Shown: positions 9,807 through 21,189 of the stretch, piece after piece
How positions within the stretch are numbered: the stretch's first letter is position 1
Layout of the letters: each line of letters starts with the position of its first letter
Assembly (NCBI RefSeq): GCF_029784135.1
Contig: NC_073745.1
Coordinates: forward strand, 106,092,365-106,156,364
Direction of reading: 5' to 3'
Source of the DNA: Toxorhynchites rutilus septentrionalis
Lineage: Eukaryota > Arthropoda > Insecta > Diptera > Culicidae
Length of the DNA stretch: 64,000 nucleotides
Made by a program: the position numbers and the translations under genes
The notes under the pieces: generated by a model
The model's database searches: none
Told to the model about the DNA's origin: nothing
What the model saw: only the letters and a program-made list of their open reading frames with translations

Positions 9807-10779
9807 GTTGAAACCATCAAGACCTTCCAAATTGAACTTTTTTTCGTCACTGAAGATAACCTGTACTTTCGAATCAGCATGCCTAGAACCAGTCCTAAAT
9901 TTAGAAAAAAATCAATTAAAATCATTGAATTATATTATTTAAATGGTTAGACCCCGTTGTCCCAACCCTTATTCAACAGAAATAATATATAGACTGTTTT
10001 TCTCAATTTGTCGCGAACAATTTTGACTTCGAAATCTGAAACAAAGAGATATATTGGCATAAAATATATAACCAAAATCAAAACAACAGACGAGACACAA
10101 AGCCCAGACAAAAACCCAACGAACCGTCCGTTTCCGTCAATTAAGTGCGATTCACATACAACATCCATATTACGTTCACGGCACGTCGCGTTATGTCAAT
10201 TATTCTCCCATGCAATTCTCACGAAAACATTTACATACATCGGCAACGTAACGACCCGTCAGCATACATTCAACGAAAACAACCGGCAGGATTCGTAGAA
10301 AAGAATAATTGACGGAGACGGACGGCTCGTTGGGTTTTTGTCTGGGCTTTGTGTCTTGATTTTTGTTTCAATTTTGGTTGCATTTTTTATCTCCCAGTTG
10401 GTTTTATCATATCTCCCAGTTTCAAATTTTTCAGTCAAATTCATTCGCGACTAGCTGAGAAGAACAGTCTATATATTATTATTGTTGAATAATGGTCAGA
10501 ACCACATGTTTTAAGCATTTAAATAGTAATATTCAATGATTTTCATTGATTTTTTCAAAATTTAGAACTGATTCTAGGCATGCGGAAGAGGGCATTGTAA
10601 TTCAGAACAGTTGTAGGTGTCGACACTATGAACAACATTAAATAAACCATTCGTTTGACATTTGACGCGACCGTGCTGTCGTAAGCATTGACTGCATATG
10701 TGAATTGATGGAGACGTTGACGGAATGTGGACGTTCTTTTCCGTAACGTTCTATGTGAATGGTTATTGTTTAAGGTATA

Positions 10780-11092
10780 CAGTAGAACCCCGATTATCCG
10801 CGATGCGGTTTATCCGCGAAAGCGAGTTCCATAGTAATTCTATAGAGTTTCCCGAAATTTGTCAGTGAGAGGTGGGAGCTTGCTCTCTTATTTTTTGTCA
10901 TGAATTACACATTATCGGACCACTGATGTACAACCCCTTACAAATGGACAGTTTAATGATTTCTATATTAATAAAACATACTTTTCGCGTTGAAATAACC
11001 TTTTCTCGTGTTAGCACTTCATTTTTAGACCTTTATCGCGTTATCGGCGGTGGCCTAGCCAGATTATTTCGCGGATAATCGGGGTTATACTG
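10780..11092. mobile_element. Pogo-type MITE
   Basis: The ends CAGTAGAACCCCGATTATCC and GGATAATCGGGGTTATACTG are inverted and flanked by TA (10778-10779, 11093-11094). Second internal copies of the TTATCCGCG word lie near each end. The TIR start CAGT and TA target are typical of pogo/Tigger elements. A decayed relative lies at 4212-4532. Confidence 0.85.
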
Positions 11093-11474
11093 TATTTGAA
11101 AATGCAGTTTCCGTTTTTTGTGTGCCCATATAATGATTATTACGCTGTTGACAGCTAAATGCGTAGATGCGGTCTGATAATCGGTACCTTGCTGGTGTTA
11201 TCATTTCTGAAGCAACGGGATGTCGCAGAATGAATTCCAATTAATATTTTGAAGCTAAAAATGAATTAAATTTTTTCGCTAAAAATGAATTATTTTTCAT
11301 GAAAAATGCTGTTATGAAGTTCATACAAAATCAAAAAATAAGATATCAGAAAACAGCTATGTAACGCTTTAAATAATTTGATTCATGTTGGTAAACCAAT
11401 TGAGCCTAAACAATCAAGATTCTGAGATATCGATTTCAAGAAAAATGCGTTTAAAAATTCGTAGAGCAATACTA

Positions 11475-12611
11475 CAGGGTTTTCCATCTTTAAATTCCGA
11501 AAGTAAATTGAAATAAAACACACTTAGAATTCGAATTTCGATGAAACTTTTATTTCAAATTATAGTTTGGTTTATGCCATTATGTGTAAAATACAACATC
11601 ATTCAAATGTCCACCTAGGGCTTCCTCGCACACCTTGATCCGGAACAGGTAATTTTCGATGACTTTTCGGCACATATGGTGCGGTATCTCGGTCATAACT
11701 TCACGAATGTTGTCTTTCAAATGTTCAAGAGTTTGCGGAGAGTTGGTATAGACACGGTCTTTCGCATAACCCCACAAAAAAAAGTCTAGCGGGTTCAAAT
11801 CGCATGATCTGGACGGCCAATTAGCATCACCAAAACGCGAAATTATGCGTCCCTCAAATTTCGTTCGCAATATGGCCATGTTCGGTCGCGTTGTGTGGCA
11901 CCTGGCGCCGTCCTGCTGAAACCACATGTCATCCGTATCCATATCTTCAATTTGTGGCAAAAAAAATCGGTGAACATGCGGCCATAGCACTCACCATTCA
12001 CAGTTACCGTCTCGCCGTCCTCATTTTCAAAGAAATACGGCCCGATGGCTCCACCAGACCATAATGCGCACCAAACAGTGACTTTTGGCGGATGCAATGG
12101 CCTCTCAACAATCACGTGTGGATTTTCTGAGCCTCATATACGGAAATTTTGCCACCGAGCTCGAAATGTGCCTTATCGCTGAAGAAAATTTGATGCGAAA
12201 ATTCAGCATTTTGCTGCTGTTGTTCGTTCACCCAATCGACGTATGCCCGACGCATTCCATGGTCACGACGCTCTAATTTTTTGTACCAGTTGGACTTTAT
12301 ATGGATGTAGGTGCAAGTTCAAATGCAAAATTCAGTTTGTTCGAATTTACGCACTACATTGGCGATTGTGTGCTCTGTAGGCCGTCCATGACGACCAAAA
12401 TCCGTCCGTAATGCTCGAAAAACATTTGCCGGTTTTTCATCATTTTTATAGCATAATTTAACAAAATTAACACGTTGTGGGATGCTAAAACGATCCATAT
12501 TGTAAAATGGCAGACATTCAACTAACGATATGACGCTTTGGTTGACAGCTATGTCAAACGGTTGTCAGCGCAGGGCTGTATACTTTCGGAAGCCCGAAAT
12601 GGAAAACCCTG
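11475..12611 (-). mobile_element. Full-length mariner element
   Basis: Inverted ends of about 30 bp begin CAGGGTTTTCCAT, and both contain TTCCGAAAGTA at their inner side. TA flanks each end (11473-11474, 12612-12613). At 1137 bp with one transposase gene on the minus strand it has the normal mariner architecture. The coding part is damaged. Confidence 0.85.
11580..12498 (-). pseudogene. Mariner transposase, broken
   Basis: The frame begins MDRFSIPQRVNFVK at 12498 and ends LNDVVFYT at 11580. The C-terminal half is intact over 136 codons, with FQQDGARCH and SCDLNPLDFFLWGY; again 36 residues separate these two Asp residues by my count. The middle is split by frameshifts and stops, including near the first catalytic block FFSDKAHF. 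Sequence similarity to the element at 6541 is clear but they are different subfamilies. Confidence 0.8.
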
Positions 12612-12613
12612 TA

Positions 12614-13650
12614 TATCCTTTGAGGTGACCCCATACTTTTGCCTGTAACTTTGCACCGAAATCAAATATGGGAAAATTCTTTCAGGACAACATTTCTGGG
12701 GGCATAAGCGTCCTAAAAATGTGAAAAAAATAAATTCAATTTCTTCGACCTTCCATACCGTGGTCCTCCCTAAAGCGACAGTCGTTTACTTTCAGTTCTT
12801 TCAGTATTTTAAACCGTAACGTTTATAACGTAATTCACAATATTTATCAAATAAATTGGGAACAGGTCTCCCTATTTGACGTTCATGTTTCAAACAAACC
12901 AAGGCGGTATAATAAGGTGGAACCAGAGAAGAGAAGTGGAACATGAGAGAAAAAAGTGGCAACGATTTGTGGCAAGAAAATGTAAACAGTGAAAAAATTG
13001 ACAGATGTTACGCTCTAAAAATTGAACATAATGTTAAGATGTTTCTAAAACGGTGGGAGACGTCATATATAAGGTGGGAGGTTCGTATATAATGTTATTA
13101 ATGTTAGCATCATCATGATAAACACGGCGAATGGGATAGAAATTACAAACTGAAAATTGAATAAAATATATATATATATATAGACGCTGAAAGTCCTGTG
13201 GACAAATATTATAATCCATTTTTATCGGTTTATGTATAATGTCGTTAATATTTGCATTATCAAAATAAACCCATATGTATTGTAATCATAACTTGCTGTG
13301 CTATCCATAACAACCTTTATGGTCGTATTTCACCAATAATGACAAGCTTCGCCATAGAAACTGGACATTGAATAAAAAAAAATTAAAATGTGGCAAGAGC
13401 ATCAGTTGAAATATTTTAAAATATTCTCATCGAAATAAATTGAATGATACAATAATTATACGACTAGGTGACGTATGTACGCTTAAAAAACAACATAAAA
13501 ATATGATTTCTGAAAAAAAATATTTTTTTCCAATACCCTCTGTTGGTATTGTATCTAGAATTTACAAGGTAATGAAAAGTTAACATCAATTAATTTCTAA
13601 TAATCAGCTTTTTAGTTGCCGGGGAATTAACACCAAACTGTATTTTTTTA
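12614..13650. other. AT-rich non-coding DNA with a degenerate repeat pair
   Basis: No gene is seen. Two modules (about 13075-13185 and 13225-13385) each contain TATAATGT-GTTAAT, a GCAT/ATCA stretch and ATTGAATAAAA, so they look like an old tandem duplication. A short (AT)n tract is at 13168. Confidence 0.4.
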
Positions 13651-13654
13651 GTGT

Positions 13655-14885
13655 TATATATATTCCATTCTCAGATTTTCGTGTAAATTAGTAGTTTTGT
13701 TCCTTATCGCAAAATGTTAGATCCCATTCCATTTTAGGGTGGTTCGAAAAATCTAGTTTTTCCCCTTTTTTTCAAAAATAACTTTTTTCAAAAACTCATA
13801 TCTTTTGAACTACTAAACCGATTCAGATGAACGACATATCAAATTGGCCAGTTAGCTATTCTTTAAAAAAAAATACTATACTTGCAAGAAAAGATAATTT
13901 TGTTTCCTTAATTATTGGTCGTATTTGTTTTTTATGTAATTGTTTTTTCATTGTCCAAGGGCGCAATATTTTTTTTATATTTTTTCTCTAAAGCTGAGGA
14001 TTTTTTAACATCCAAAATGTGTTCAAATCATTTTTCTCCTTTTTTCCAAAAATTACGTTTTTCAAAAATTCATGACTTCTGATCTACTGAACTGATTCAG
14101 ATAATCGACATAGTTAAATGAAGTCAATAATTTCACACTTGCAAAAAGGGGAATTCTATACGCATATAAATAGTCTTATCGCATAGGATGATCGAACGAA
14201 GCTTAAAAACATGTTAACTTTGAAAAATCATAACTCAAAAACGAAAAAGAACATCCATCTGATTTTTTACTGTGTTAAGTGAAGGTTTCACGAAAAAAAT
14301 ATAAAAAATAGAGCACCCTTGGTCTCTAAACCATGTAAACTATAAAAAAAACGATACAATTATTAATCACGAAAGCATAATTGATTTTTTCGCAAGTGCA
14401 TCATTTTTCCTAAAAATTCTAGCTCATTGGCTTTAATTTGATAAATCGATCATCTCGGTTAAAATTATAACTCAAAAAAGAAAAAAAGAACACATCTGAT
14501 TCTGAGTAAAAAATGTAAATGTGTAAAAAATCCTCAGTTTTCAAAAAAAAAATGAAAATTATAGCGCCGTTGGTGCCGAAACCATGTGAACTATAAAAAA
14601 ATGGATACAATTAATAATTACGAAAATAAAATTCAAATTTCTTGTAAGTTTGATAAAAGACTAGCTAATTAACTTCAATTTGATGTGTCGATCATCTGAA
14701 TCGGCTTAGTGGTTCGAATGTTATGACTTTTTGATAAAAGTCATTTTTGGGAAAAGTGAAAAAAATCGAATCACAAAAAAAAAATACAGGTTCAATGTTT
14801 TATCATAACGAAAACAAGCTACCAATTTTCACGAAAATACGAAAACCACTATATCATTTTGGCATGGAATGGCTGAAGTAATACT
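13655..14885. repeat. AT-rich element with repeated internal modules
   Basis: The left part (CAGATTTTCGTG..TAGTAGTTTTGTTCCTTATCGCAAAATGTTAGA) resembles 8370-8430, and the right part at about 14820-14875 is an imperfect inverted version. Three internal blocks carry a CATAACTTTTGAAC-type, GATTCAGATGA and GACATATCAAAT series also present at 8530-8900 and 15455-15510. I read it as an old long-TIR element family with internal repetition, non-coding. Confidence 0.45.
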
Positions 14886-16880
14886 GCAATAGTTCACAAA
14901 TTTCAAAGTTTGCGTTTTTCTTGTTGTTTTTCATGTCTTTTAGTGCGGCCATAATCATAATTAGGATTACTGCATTTGAATTGATGCTAGAAAATAAAAG
15001 TATCATCAACTTTCTTGAATAGTGGATGTGATATAATTCACTTTATATTTGTATATTTATTTCTATATATTTTTAAACTAAAATATTTGTCAAACAAACT
15101 GCAAAACTAAAAACTTTTATACAGTGCCTTCATTTTTTGAGTTTAACACTCAAAGACTAGCAAAGAACCGCCAATTAAAAAGCGCCAATAAGTGAATGTG
15201 TACTGTAAAACTGTAAAAAATATATAAAAAATATACAATCGAAGACTCTTTTTGTCGTTTATGAGTTTGGTTTTTTAAGTAACTACTAGGCATGTTTGCG
15301 GATTAATAGAAAGATATGATATGTTGATCCTTAAAAAAAGTTAGAAAGTTCCCAATTGGGAAAAAATATAAATTTCATGTGAATGGAGACGACTTTTGTG
15401 TACAGCACGTGCCACTGGGGTCTATTGATGATTAAGTAAGTAAGATTTCTTCCAAAACGTCATAACTTTTCAACCATTGAGTCGATTTCAAAAATCGACA
15501 TATCAAATGAATTCTTATTCTTCTATGGATCAACTTCAGTCGGTCATTCAAACAAACTCAGAAATTAAATACTAATTCAATAAATAATTTTAATAACCAT
15601 CTCAGAAAAATATTGAAAAAAACATTCCTTTTTTAATTTCTCTATCAAATTTCGATAATATTGCACTGAATAATTAAAGAAGGGCAATTTTAATATTTGA
15701 ATAAACTTATTTAATTATAAACATGTTTATATCAACCTTCCCATCTTATCATTCTAAATACATTTGGTAATGCAAAATTAGTAGAATGTACAAATTTTTT
15801 GTACATATTGTCAACAAACCCGCATCCCTACCAGAGATTAGTATATTTTACTCGATAACATTAGTAAGCTTGGATATTGTCATATCTGAAAATTGGTGAG
15901 AAAAGCGCGTATTAACCATTTTCATTGTTCCTATAAGGCAATACGGATGTATAATAAGGATATAATTCTGATACGTGCATTTTCGGCACGAAAATGTAGC
16001 CGATATTGGGCTTCCGAATCATTGTTCTGCTTGACATATGTGTTTATTAGTACGGTCGAAAATGACTATAGATTGGTAGTATTTACCAAAAAATTCGTTA
16101 TATTTACTAATTATTTCTCTCAGTGTAGAAATCCATACACACTCAAATCAAGTGTGCCTGAAAAATTTATATTCTTCACGTAAACAAGCGATGAAAATGT
16201 GGACACTTTTTAGTTAGTGAATTGTATGGAGTTCCACTGCTGTGGTGGAACGTTATGTCAGAACTGCTGTTCAGCCATTACTTGAGTTCGAATTGACAGC
16301 GACCAAACGAACGGCTAGAGTTTTCCGAGAAAGAGGATAACAAATGGCATGCAATGATGAGTGCATACCGCTATGTGTTTGCTGCGCATAAACGTTGGTT
16401 TTGTTTACGCTGTTAGCATCATTGTTGTGTTTCGGTGACTGCTGCAAGTTGTTGTCTGCATTGCTGTTTTACGGAACGTGAGGGTTGTTGCTGTTGCTGC
16501 TGGGATAGGCAAATCAGCGATTGTGGGACCTTTGCTAGTGGGTATATGAAAGGGTCACTACCGGCGGGCTTGTGCCGTACTGCTTTAAGTTCCATTCGAT
16601 TTGGTGGAATTAGTCGTTGGCGACCCATTAGAATTGAGTGATAGCGATACGCTGTAGATATCCATGCATATCGTTTCCCGGCGACTGCTGCTTTAGCTGG
16701 AGACTCACCTGATCGTGCGGGTTGTGAGACACAACAGCTAGTTCGATTGAAACCGGCCCAGCGTATGTATATGTTGGTGTGGACCGCTATGTAGCATAAA
16801 AATTAGACCTGCTTTGTTTATAAACAAAAATAGTCGCTGTCATTTTTTATCCCCTCGCATCTTCCATGCCTTATCCTCAT
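14886..16880. other. AT-rich intergenic DNA
   Basis: Mostly low-complexity AT-rich sequence. A 96-codon open frame at 15893-16183 has atypical composition and no motif, so I do not call it. From 16230 the composition becomes more balanced. A CTGCTG-type stretch at 16484-16502 yields glutamine or cysteine runs in chance frames. Confidence 0.4.
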
Positions 16881-16890
16881 ACTGTCGAAA

Positions 16891-16956
16891 ACGAACCACC
16901 TGTCAATTCCAGCTCCTTGGTTTGTTTCAAGGAGCTGGAATTGACAGGTGGTTCGT
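16891..16956. repeat. Perfect 29-bp inverted repeat, 8-nt loop
   Basis: Arms 16891-16919 and 16928-16956 are exact inverted copies around GTTTGTTT. Pairing extends about five more bases outward with one mismatch. The arms are GC-balanced, unlike the surroundings. Transcribed, it would form a short hairpin of pre-miRNA size, but the perfect pairing fits a recent fold-back or MITE remnant better. Confidence 0.85.
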
Positions 16957-17671
16957 TTCGAGCAAATCAAGACGGGTCTATGGTACTAGGTGAGGCCATT
17001 TCGTCACTAAGTTGGTTAGGGGAGCGGTATATGAAAACAGTACGGAAGAAAGCAGAAGGGAAATTATTTGCTTGAAGCGTGAAAGAGACAGACTGATCAT
17101 GAGCGAGCTTGGGCACAGGCGTATTGTGCTTTGTTTACCAACAAAACACAGTAGACTCTCAAGATGGCTGAAGAGTGATTTTAGCAAGTTGGCCCACCTT
17201 AGGATATACTTCTAGGCGCCTTGGAGCAAATTAGAGGCGAATGAACTGCAAAGTTTAAATCCTCTTAAAAACAAAGAAAGAAACGAGCAAGTAAATGTAC
17301 AGAAATACGCTTAGGAAACTAAATTGCTATATCGATCTCTACCATGATGTGCAAATGGGCAATGTGTTCTAAGTATGCAAATGTTTTGTCTATGAATAAA
17401 CTTTATCCAAAATAACGAGATCTTGCAACAGAAAAAAAGTTGGAAGACAGTGCTTCGTTTGTTTGCCAAAGCTGCTCTCTTAAGCTGTATCCACTCGTTG
17501 CGGAACTATTCGGAATTACCCCAATGACTTAATACCGCAGGTGAGATTATACTCCAAGTTCTGTTCAAAAACAGATTAAAATTTTGGATAAAGAAGTCGA
17601 TTAGAACTTTCAATAGCATTATTTTTAACACAATTCTGCAGCGTTCTTTCTTTCCAATCTTCTCAGATCCT

Positions 17672-18556
17672 CTTTGCCGTGAAATTAACATGCCCTCCTT
17701 TGTCAAGAATGGTGGGCCACGTGTGACCAGGTCGGCCACCTCTTCCGTGAAGAGCCCTGTCAAACCAACCGCAATAGTCTCACCCAGAACCAAGCGAAAA
17801 CTAATACCCTTACTGCTGTCCTCACCAGCAGTAGAAGATGAGTCAGTGTTGGAGAGACCGAAGAAGCGACCGAAGGTGGTGATAACGATAGTAGCAAAAG
17901 CAAAAAAGGAACAGCAGGAGAGCAAATTGATGTCTTGTAACAACAAAAATTATGAGAACGATTCTTCTCCGGCAGAAAGTGATATTAAGAGTAGGAAACG
18001 ACGCGTCTGTCCCCATTGTGATCGTACGTTCACTCGAACTGGTGATTTGACACGACATATAAGAATACACACCGGGGAACGACCATTCAAATGCCCTTTC
18101 GAAGACTGCAAGAGTGATTTCATCTCATCAGGAGATCTGCACAGACACGTCCGCCGCCACAATCGAATGCTGAACTTGGTGGAGGTCCTCAAACCTCACG
18201 TTTGCTCCAAGTGTGGAAAAAAATTCGAACGTAGATTTCAGCTGAACAGACACAGTTCCATGCACGCCAAGGACGATCCATATTTTGAGGGCTTCAACTG
18301 TGAATTATGTGGCAAAGTGTTCACTAGAAAGGACCAATGGCGCGCTCATTTTCTCCGACACATCGATTATAAGCCACACAAATGCGAACACTGCAACAAG
18401 TGTTTCTCGGATCGGAGCAACTATGCGAAGCATCTCAAATTGCACCAACTAGATGGGGTGACACTTTACTGTCATTTTTGTAACAGACCTTTCGATACCA
18501 AACTGAGTATTTCAAGACACTTAGTTCACTGCAAATATAAAACGGGAAGCACGTGA
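17672..18556 (+). CDS. C2H2 zinc-finger protein, shortened paralogue of the gene at 30689-53320
   Basis: From the ATG at 17690 the frame encodes 288 residues. There is a basic low-complexity N-terminus (RVTRSATSSVKSPVKP) and six zinc fingers at about residues 107-127, 135-157, 172-192, 204-224, 232-252 and 261-281, the last of C2HC form. The parent exon at 30689-32949 has the same order with high identity in the fingers. This copy lacks two internal blocks, including the parent's first two fingers. The frame stays open upstream to TTCTTTCCAATCTTCTCAG, whose AG matches the parent's phase-1 acceptor, so an upstream exon could be spliced on; none was found. AATAAA occurs at 18816. A DNA-level duplication, not a retrocopy, is inferred. 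It binds nucleic acid by family knowledge; expression is unknown. Confidence 0.7.
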   Translation, partial: LCREINMPSFVKNGGPRVTRSATSSVKSPVKPTAIVSPRTKRKLIPLLLSSPAVEDESVLERPKKRPKVVITIVAKAKKEQQESKLMSCNNKNYENDSSPAESDIKSRKRRVCPHCDRTFTRTGDLTRHIRIHTGERPFKCPFEDCKSDFISSGDLHRHVRRHNRMLNLVEVLKPHVCSKCGKKFERRFQLNRHSSMHAKDDPYFEGFNCELCGKVFTRKDQWRAHFLRHIDYKPHKCEHCNKCFSDRSNYAKHLKLHQLDGVTLYCHFCNRPFDTKLSISRHLVHCKYKTGST

Positions 18557-18815
18557 AAGAACTGAACAATTTTATGGCTTAGAAATCAGCGAGTAACCCA
18601 GAGAAACAAAAATAGCGGAAGCAATAAGATTAGAAGTGTATTTGTTACACGGGACCAACTCTTGGAATGGTCGACTATTGTATTCAAGCGCGGGTGTTGA
18701 CTATTTTATGTATAGAATAGCCACAATAGCGCAACCGATGAGACCTTCGTTTCTCAGTACAAAACATTGATAAAAATTCTTGCTTGGTGCACTTTGGATA
18801 CTATCGGAATTAAAC

Positions 18816-18821
18816 AATAAA
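18816..18821 (+). terminator. Candidate polyadenylation signal
   Basis: AATAAA lies 260 bp downstream of the zinc-finger paralogue stop and is the first such hexamer I found in this flank. Confidence 0.4.
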
Positions 18822-18980
18822 ACGAATATTGGCATCTGTTCTTTAATGTCATACTTAATACAATCCAAGGTAATTCACATTTACAGGGAAAAAATGCGAA
18901 TATATACAATATATACTGTTGTGGATCCTTACACCATACTTACCTTACCCTAGAATGAAAAGAAAAAAACCTTACCTTTA

Positions 18981-19435
18981 TTGGCGATCTAACGTACAAA
19001 TCTACACCTAGGCGGCGCTGCGGTGAAAGTGATGATGGTTTTAAATTTTGCCATGTGAGCTTATGGAAGGTTTGTAGTTCTTTCCATAAATTACAATGTT
19101 ATAATCATAAAAGATTATTTGATTGCGATGTGTTTGTAAAAAATTTAATTCTGCGCAATTTTATATATATAACATGTTATTTATTTACCTCTTTCAGTAG
19201 TGAAAACTATAAAAATGTTGACAATGGTTGAATTAAAGAAGGAAATTCGAGAGCACAATCAAACACAAGTAGAAAAATGCACGATTCCTGCATATGAGAA
19301 CTACCTTGGAAAGCCCGGAAGTAAAATATACGTGATTTGTTTTTGAGTTTTAGGTTACATTAGCATCATTTTCTTAGTTCAAAAACAAAATCCATATGTC
19401 TCACCGATCGTTTTCGTTTTGCGTTAGATCGCCAA
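18981..19435. mobile_element. MITE with TTGGCGATCTAACG ends and captured exon-like core
   Basis: Inverted ends TTGGCGATCTAACG and CGTTAGATCGCCAA of 14 bp are flanked by TTA on both sides (18978-18980, 19436-19438). The core holds a small reading frame with a splice-like acceptor. The 3-bp TTA duplication points to a Harbinger-type transposase. The MITE at 19443 lies immediately beside it. Confidence 0.6.
19215..19346 (+). CDS. Small exon-like frame, SAP-like start
   Basis: A 43-codon frame starts MLTMVELKKEIREHN. It is preceded by TTTACCTCTTTCAG (acceptor-like) and contains GGAAGTAAAA (donor-like) after codon 36. The VELKKEIREHN helix resembles the beginning of SAP-type DNA-binding motifs, but the second helix is not evident. 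It may be an exon of the autonomous transposon or a captured host exon. Weak evidence. Confidence 0.25.
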   Translation: MLTMVELKKEIREHNQTQVEKCTIPAYENYLGKPGSKIYVICF

Positions 19436-19442
19436 TTAAAAC

Positions 19443-20043
19443 CTAAGATAAGATCAGACAATAGGGGGTCTTTTGCGGACCAAATTTCTGTCAGTCGTTC
19501 TGATTTCTGATTTCTGTTCGTTCTGATTTTGTAAACAAAGCCGAATTTTTCAGTGTTGCCAATGGAAATAAATAGCGTTAGATCTGTATTGAATTTAGAA
19601 ATGGTGAATTTGATGAATATTACGATATTTAGCTTAAAGAAAATGTGAAGGAATTATATGCAAGTTTATGTATGTGTTTTTTCACAATGGAGTAAAGTGA
19701 ACGGCAAAACACTCATTTATCAATTTAGCTTCGTTAGGTCCGTAATGCGATTTCATATTTCGGAATATAATTTCCATTGCTAAGAAGAAATGGAAAGTCT
19801 CATCATTCACTTTGCAGATGGCAGAGTTGTTAGCTCTAGGTCGTAAATATGAAAAATATGGTTGATACTATCAAATATGCAAAATCATTAAATTTGCACC
19901 AACCAAATGTTACGATTCATAAAAACAGAAATTTAAGAAATCCGAAATTTTATAATATTTGGCAACTCTGGTATCATCATGTCATGGCTTCGTTTTTGTA
20001 CGAGGAAGAAGAGTAAGAAGCCAGTTGTCTCATCTTGTCGTAG
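19443..20043. mobile_element. MITE, CTAAG family, short copy
   Basis: The ends CTAAGATAAGATCAGACAA and TTGTCTCATCTTGTCGTAG match those at 8012-9288. ATTAAAAC is duplicated at both sides (19435-19442, 20044-20051), confirming an 8-bp target duplication for the family. The interior is AT-rich and non-coding. Confidence 0.85.
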
Positions 20044-20408
20044 ATTAAAACCTAGAATGAAAACAACACGAAATCAATATAAAAATGTACTTACCTTAAC
20101 TATACACTTACCTTATACATTATGACAGCTGAGAAAGAGAAGAAACACACACACACACATTCATGCATTGTCAATCATACGTTGTGGAAGAAAGAACCAA
20201 GAGGAATAAATTGCTCTCAATTTACATTGAGAGTTCATCGAGTTAACATCTTTGTTAAAGGCTATCCGAAAAGTATTTCTCTATTGTTACATTCGTGTCC
20301 GACATCGTGAGTTTTAGACCGGAACATTTCCGGCAAACCATTACCGTACATATACAATAAATAGATGAATTTTCATGATATACAGATTCGATGACATATC
20401 TTCAGGAA

Positions 20409-20458
20409 GTAATTTTAAAATTTATGTAAGTTTGTTCTTACATAAATTTTAAAATTAC
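20409..20458. repeat. Perfect 22-bp inverted repeat
   Basis: Arms 20409-20430 and 20437-20458 are exact inverted copies with a 6-nt loop, in AT-rich DNA. Confidence 0.85.
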
Positions 20459-20459
20459 A

Positions 20460-20970
20460 GAGGAAAAAAGAGCTGAAGATTGTCGCCAAAACACGAACAG
20501 AAGAACAGGAGAAGAAATAAACGACCTATAATTACTGTAATTCATTCGATTATGGATTCCAATTCATTCAACTTGTTTACATACTAAAACATTGCCAAAT
20601 CTACTGTTTATATTGAATTATTGTTATAACAGTTTAATGATTGGATTTAGGAACAGTGCATCACAGAATCAGTATCAACGATGTTTTATCAATTGGAATC
20701 ATGTACCTTCGATAATGGATGGAGCTTCAATGGCAACTAATAGTGCACCATAAGACAGCTCAAACGAGCCCCAAAAGGTTGACTAAAAGTAATGGTGAAA
20801 AAACAAAAACGAAGGCTCCTGCTCAGTCAGTTCATAGTGGCAATGAGGATTTTACGATATTTCTAAAAAAAAAAAGAAATAAAAATACTGCTCCTTGGTT
20901 CTCTCGTAGCAAGTTCGAGTCCGAACGAGGATTGATGGCTTTATCGGACATTCCCTAACATGGATTACAT
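20460..20970. other. Non-coding DNA
   Basis: No gene is seen. A 79-codon lysine-rich frame at 20719-20958 has no family resemblance. Confidence 0.35.
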
Positions 20971-20976
20971 TACATT

Positions 20977-21185
20977 GGCAGTCCGATAAGTACTTAGCCT
21001 ACAAAAAACAAAAAAAAAATGGAAAAGTGGCGGATTTCTTTAATCCATTTGAAAAATACGTTTTCTCAAGGTCTGCAAAGTAGGTCTCCGTGGCGGCGAT
21101 GATCTCCTCATTCGACTAAAATTTCTGCCCGGCGAGTGACTTTTTCATGTTTGACAAGACTGATTAAGGCTACGATGGATGGAAT
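20977..21185 (-). pseudogene. Mariner transposase 3' fragment
   Basis: The end GGCAGTCCGATAAGTACTTA is the same terminal sequence as at 55346. The minus strand then encodes KKSLAGQKF, a stop, SNEEIIAATETYFADLEKTY, the C-terminal part of a DD34D-type mariner. The rest is gone and the frame carries an internal stop. Confidence 0.7.
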
Positions 21186-21189
21186 ACAG

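Larger units (their letters stand above)
7847..10754. mobile_element. Long fold-back element with nested insertions
   Basis: The outer ends ATAGAACGTTACGG (7847) and CCGTAACGTTCTAT (to 10754) are inverted. The homology continues inward: 7847-8003 pairs with 10584-10754, and 9877-10142 pairs with 10306-10583. Two other transposons (8012-9288 and 9310-9806) sit in the left arm, which explains the unequal arm lengths. Without them the element would be about 1.1 kb with a central spacer of about 160 bp. There is no coding sequence, and I could not identify a target duplication. Confidence 0.65.

Noticed and set aside
15893..16183. 96-codon open frame
   Set aside because: AT-driven amino-acid composition, no motif, no splice or regulatory context.
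16419..16628. Glutamine-rich 69-codon minus-strand frame
   Set aside because: The Q run comes from a short CTGCTG-type tract. There is no other coding signal, and an equally long frame lies opposite.
17440..17540. Upstream ZAD-like exon for the zinc-finger paralogue
   Set aside because: A donor-like CAGGTGAGA and a CFVC word are present, but no frame reaches the donor without stops and the cysteine pattern is incomplete.
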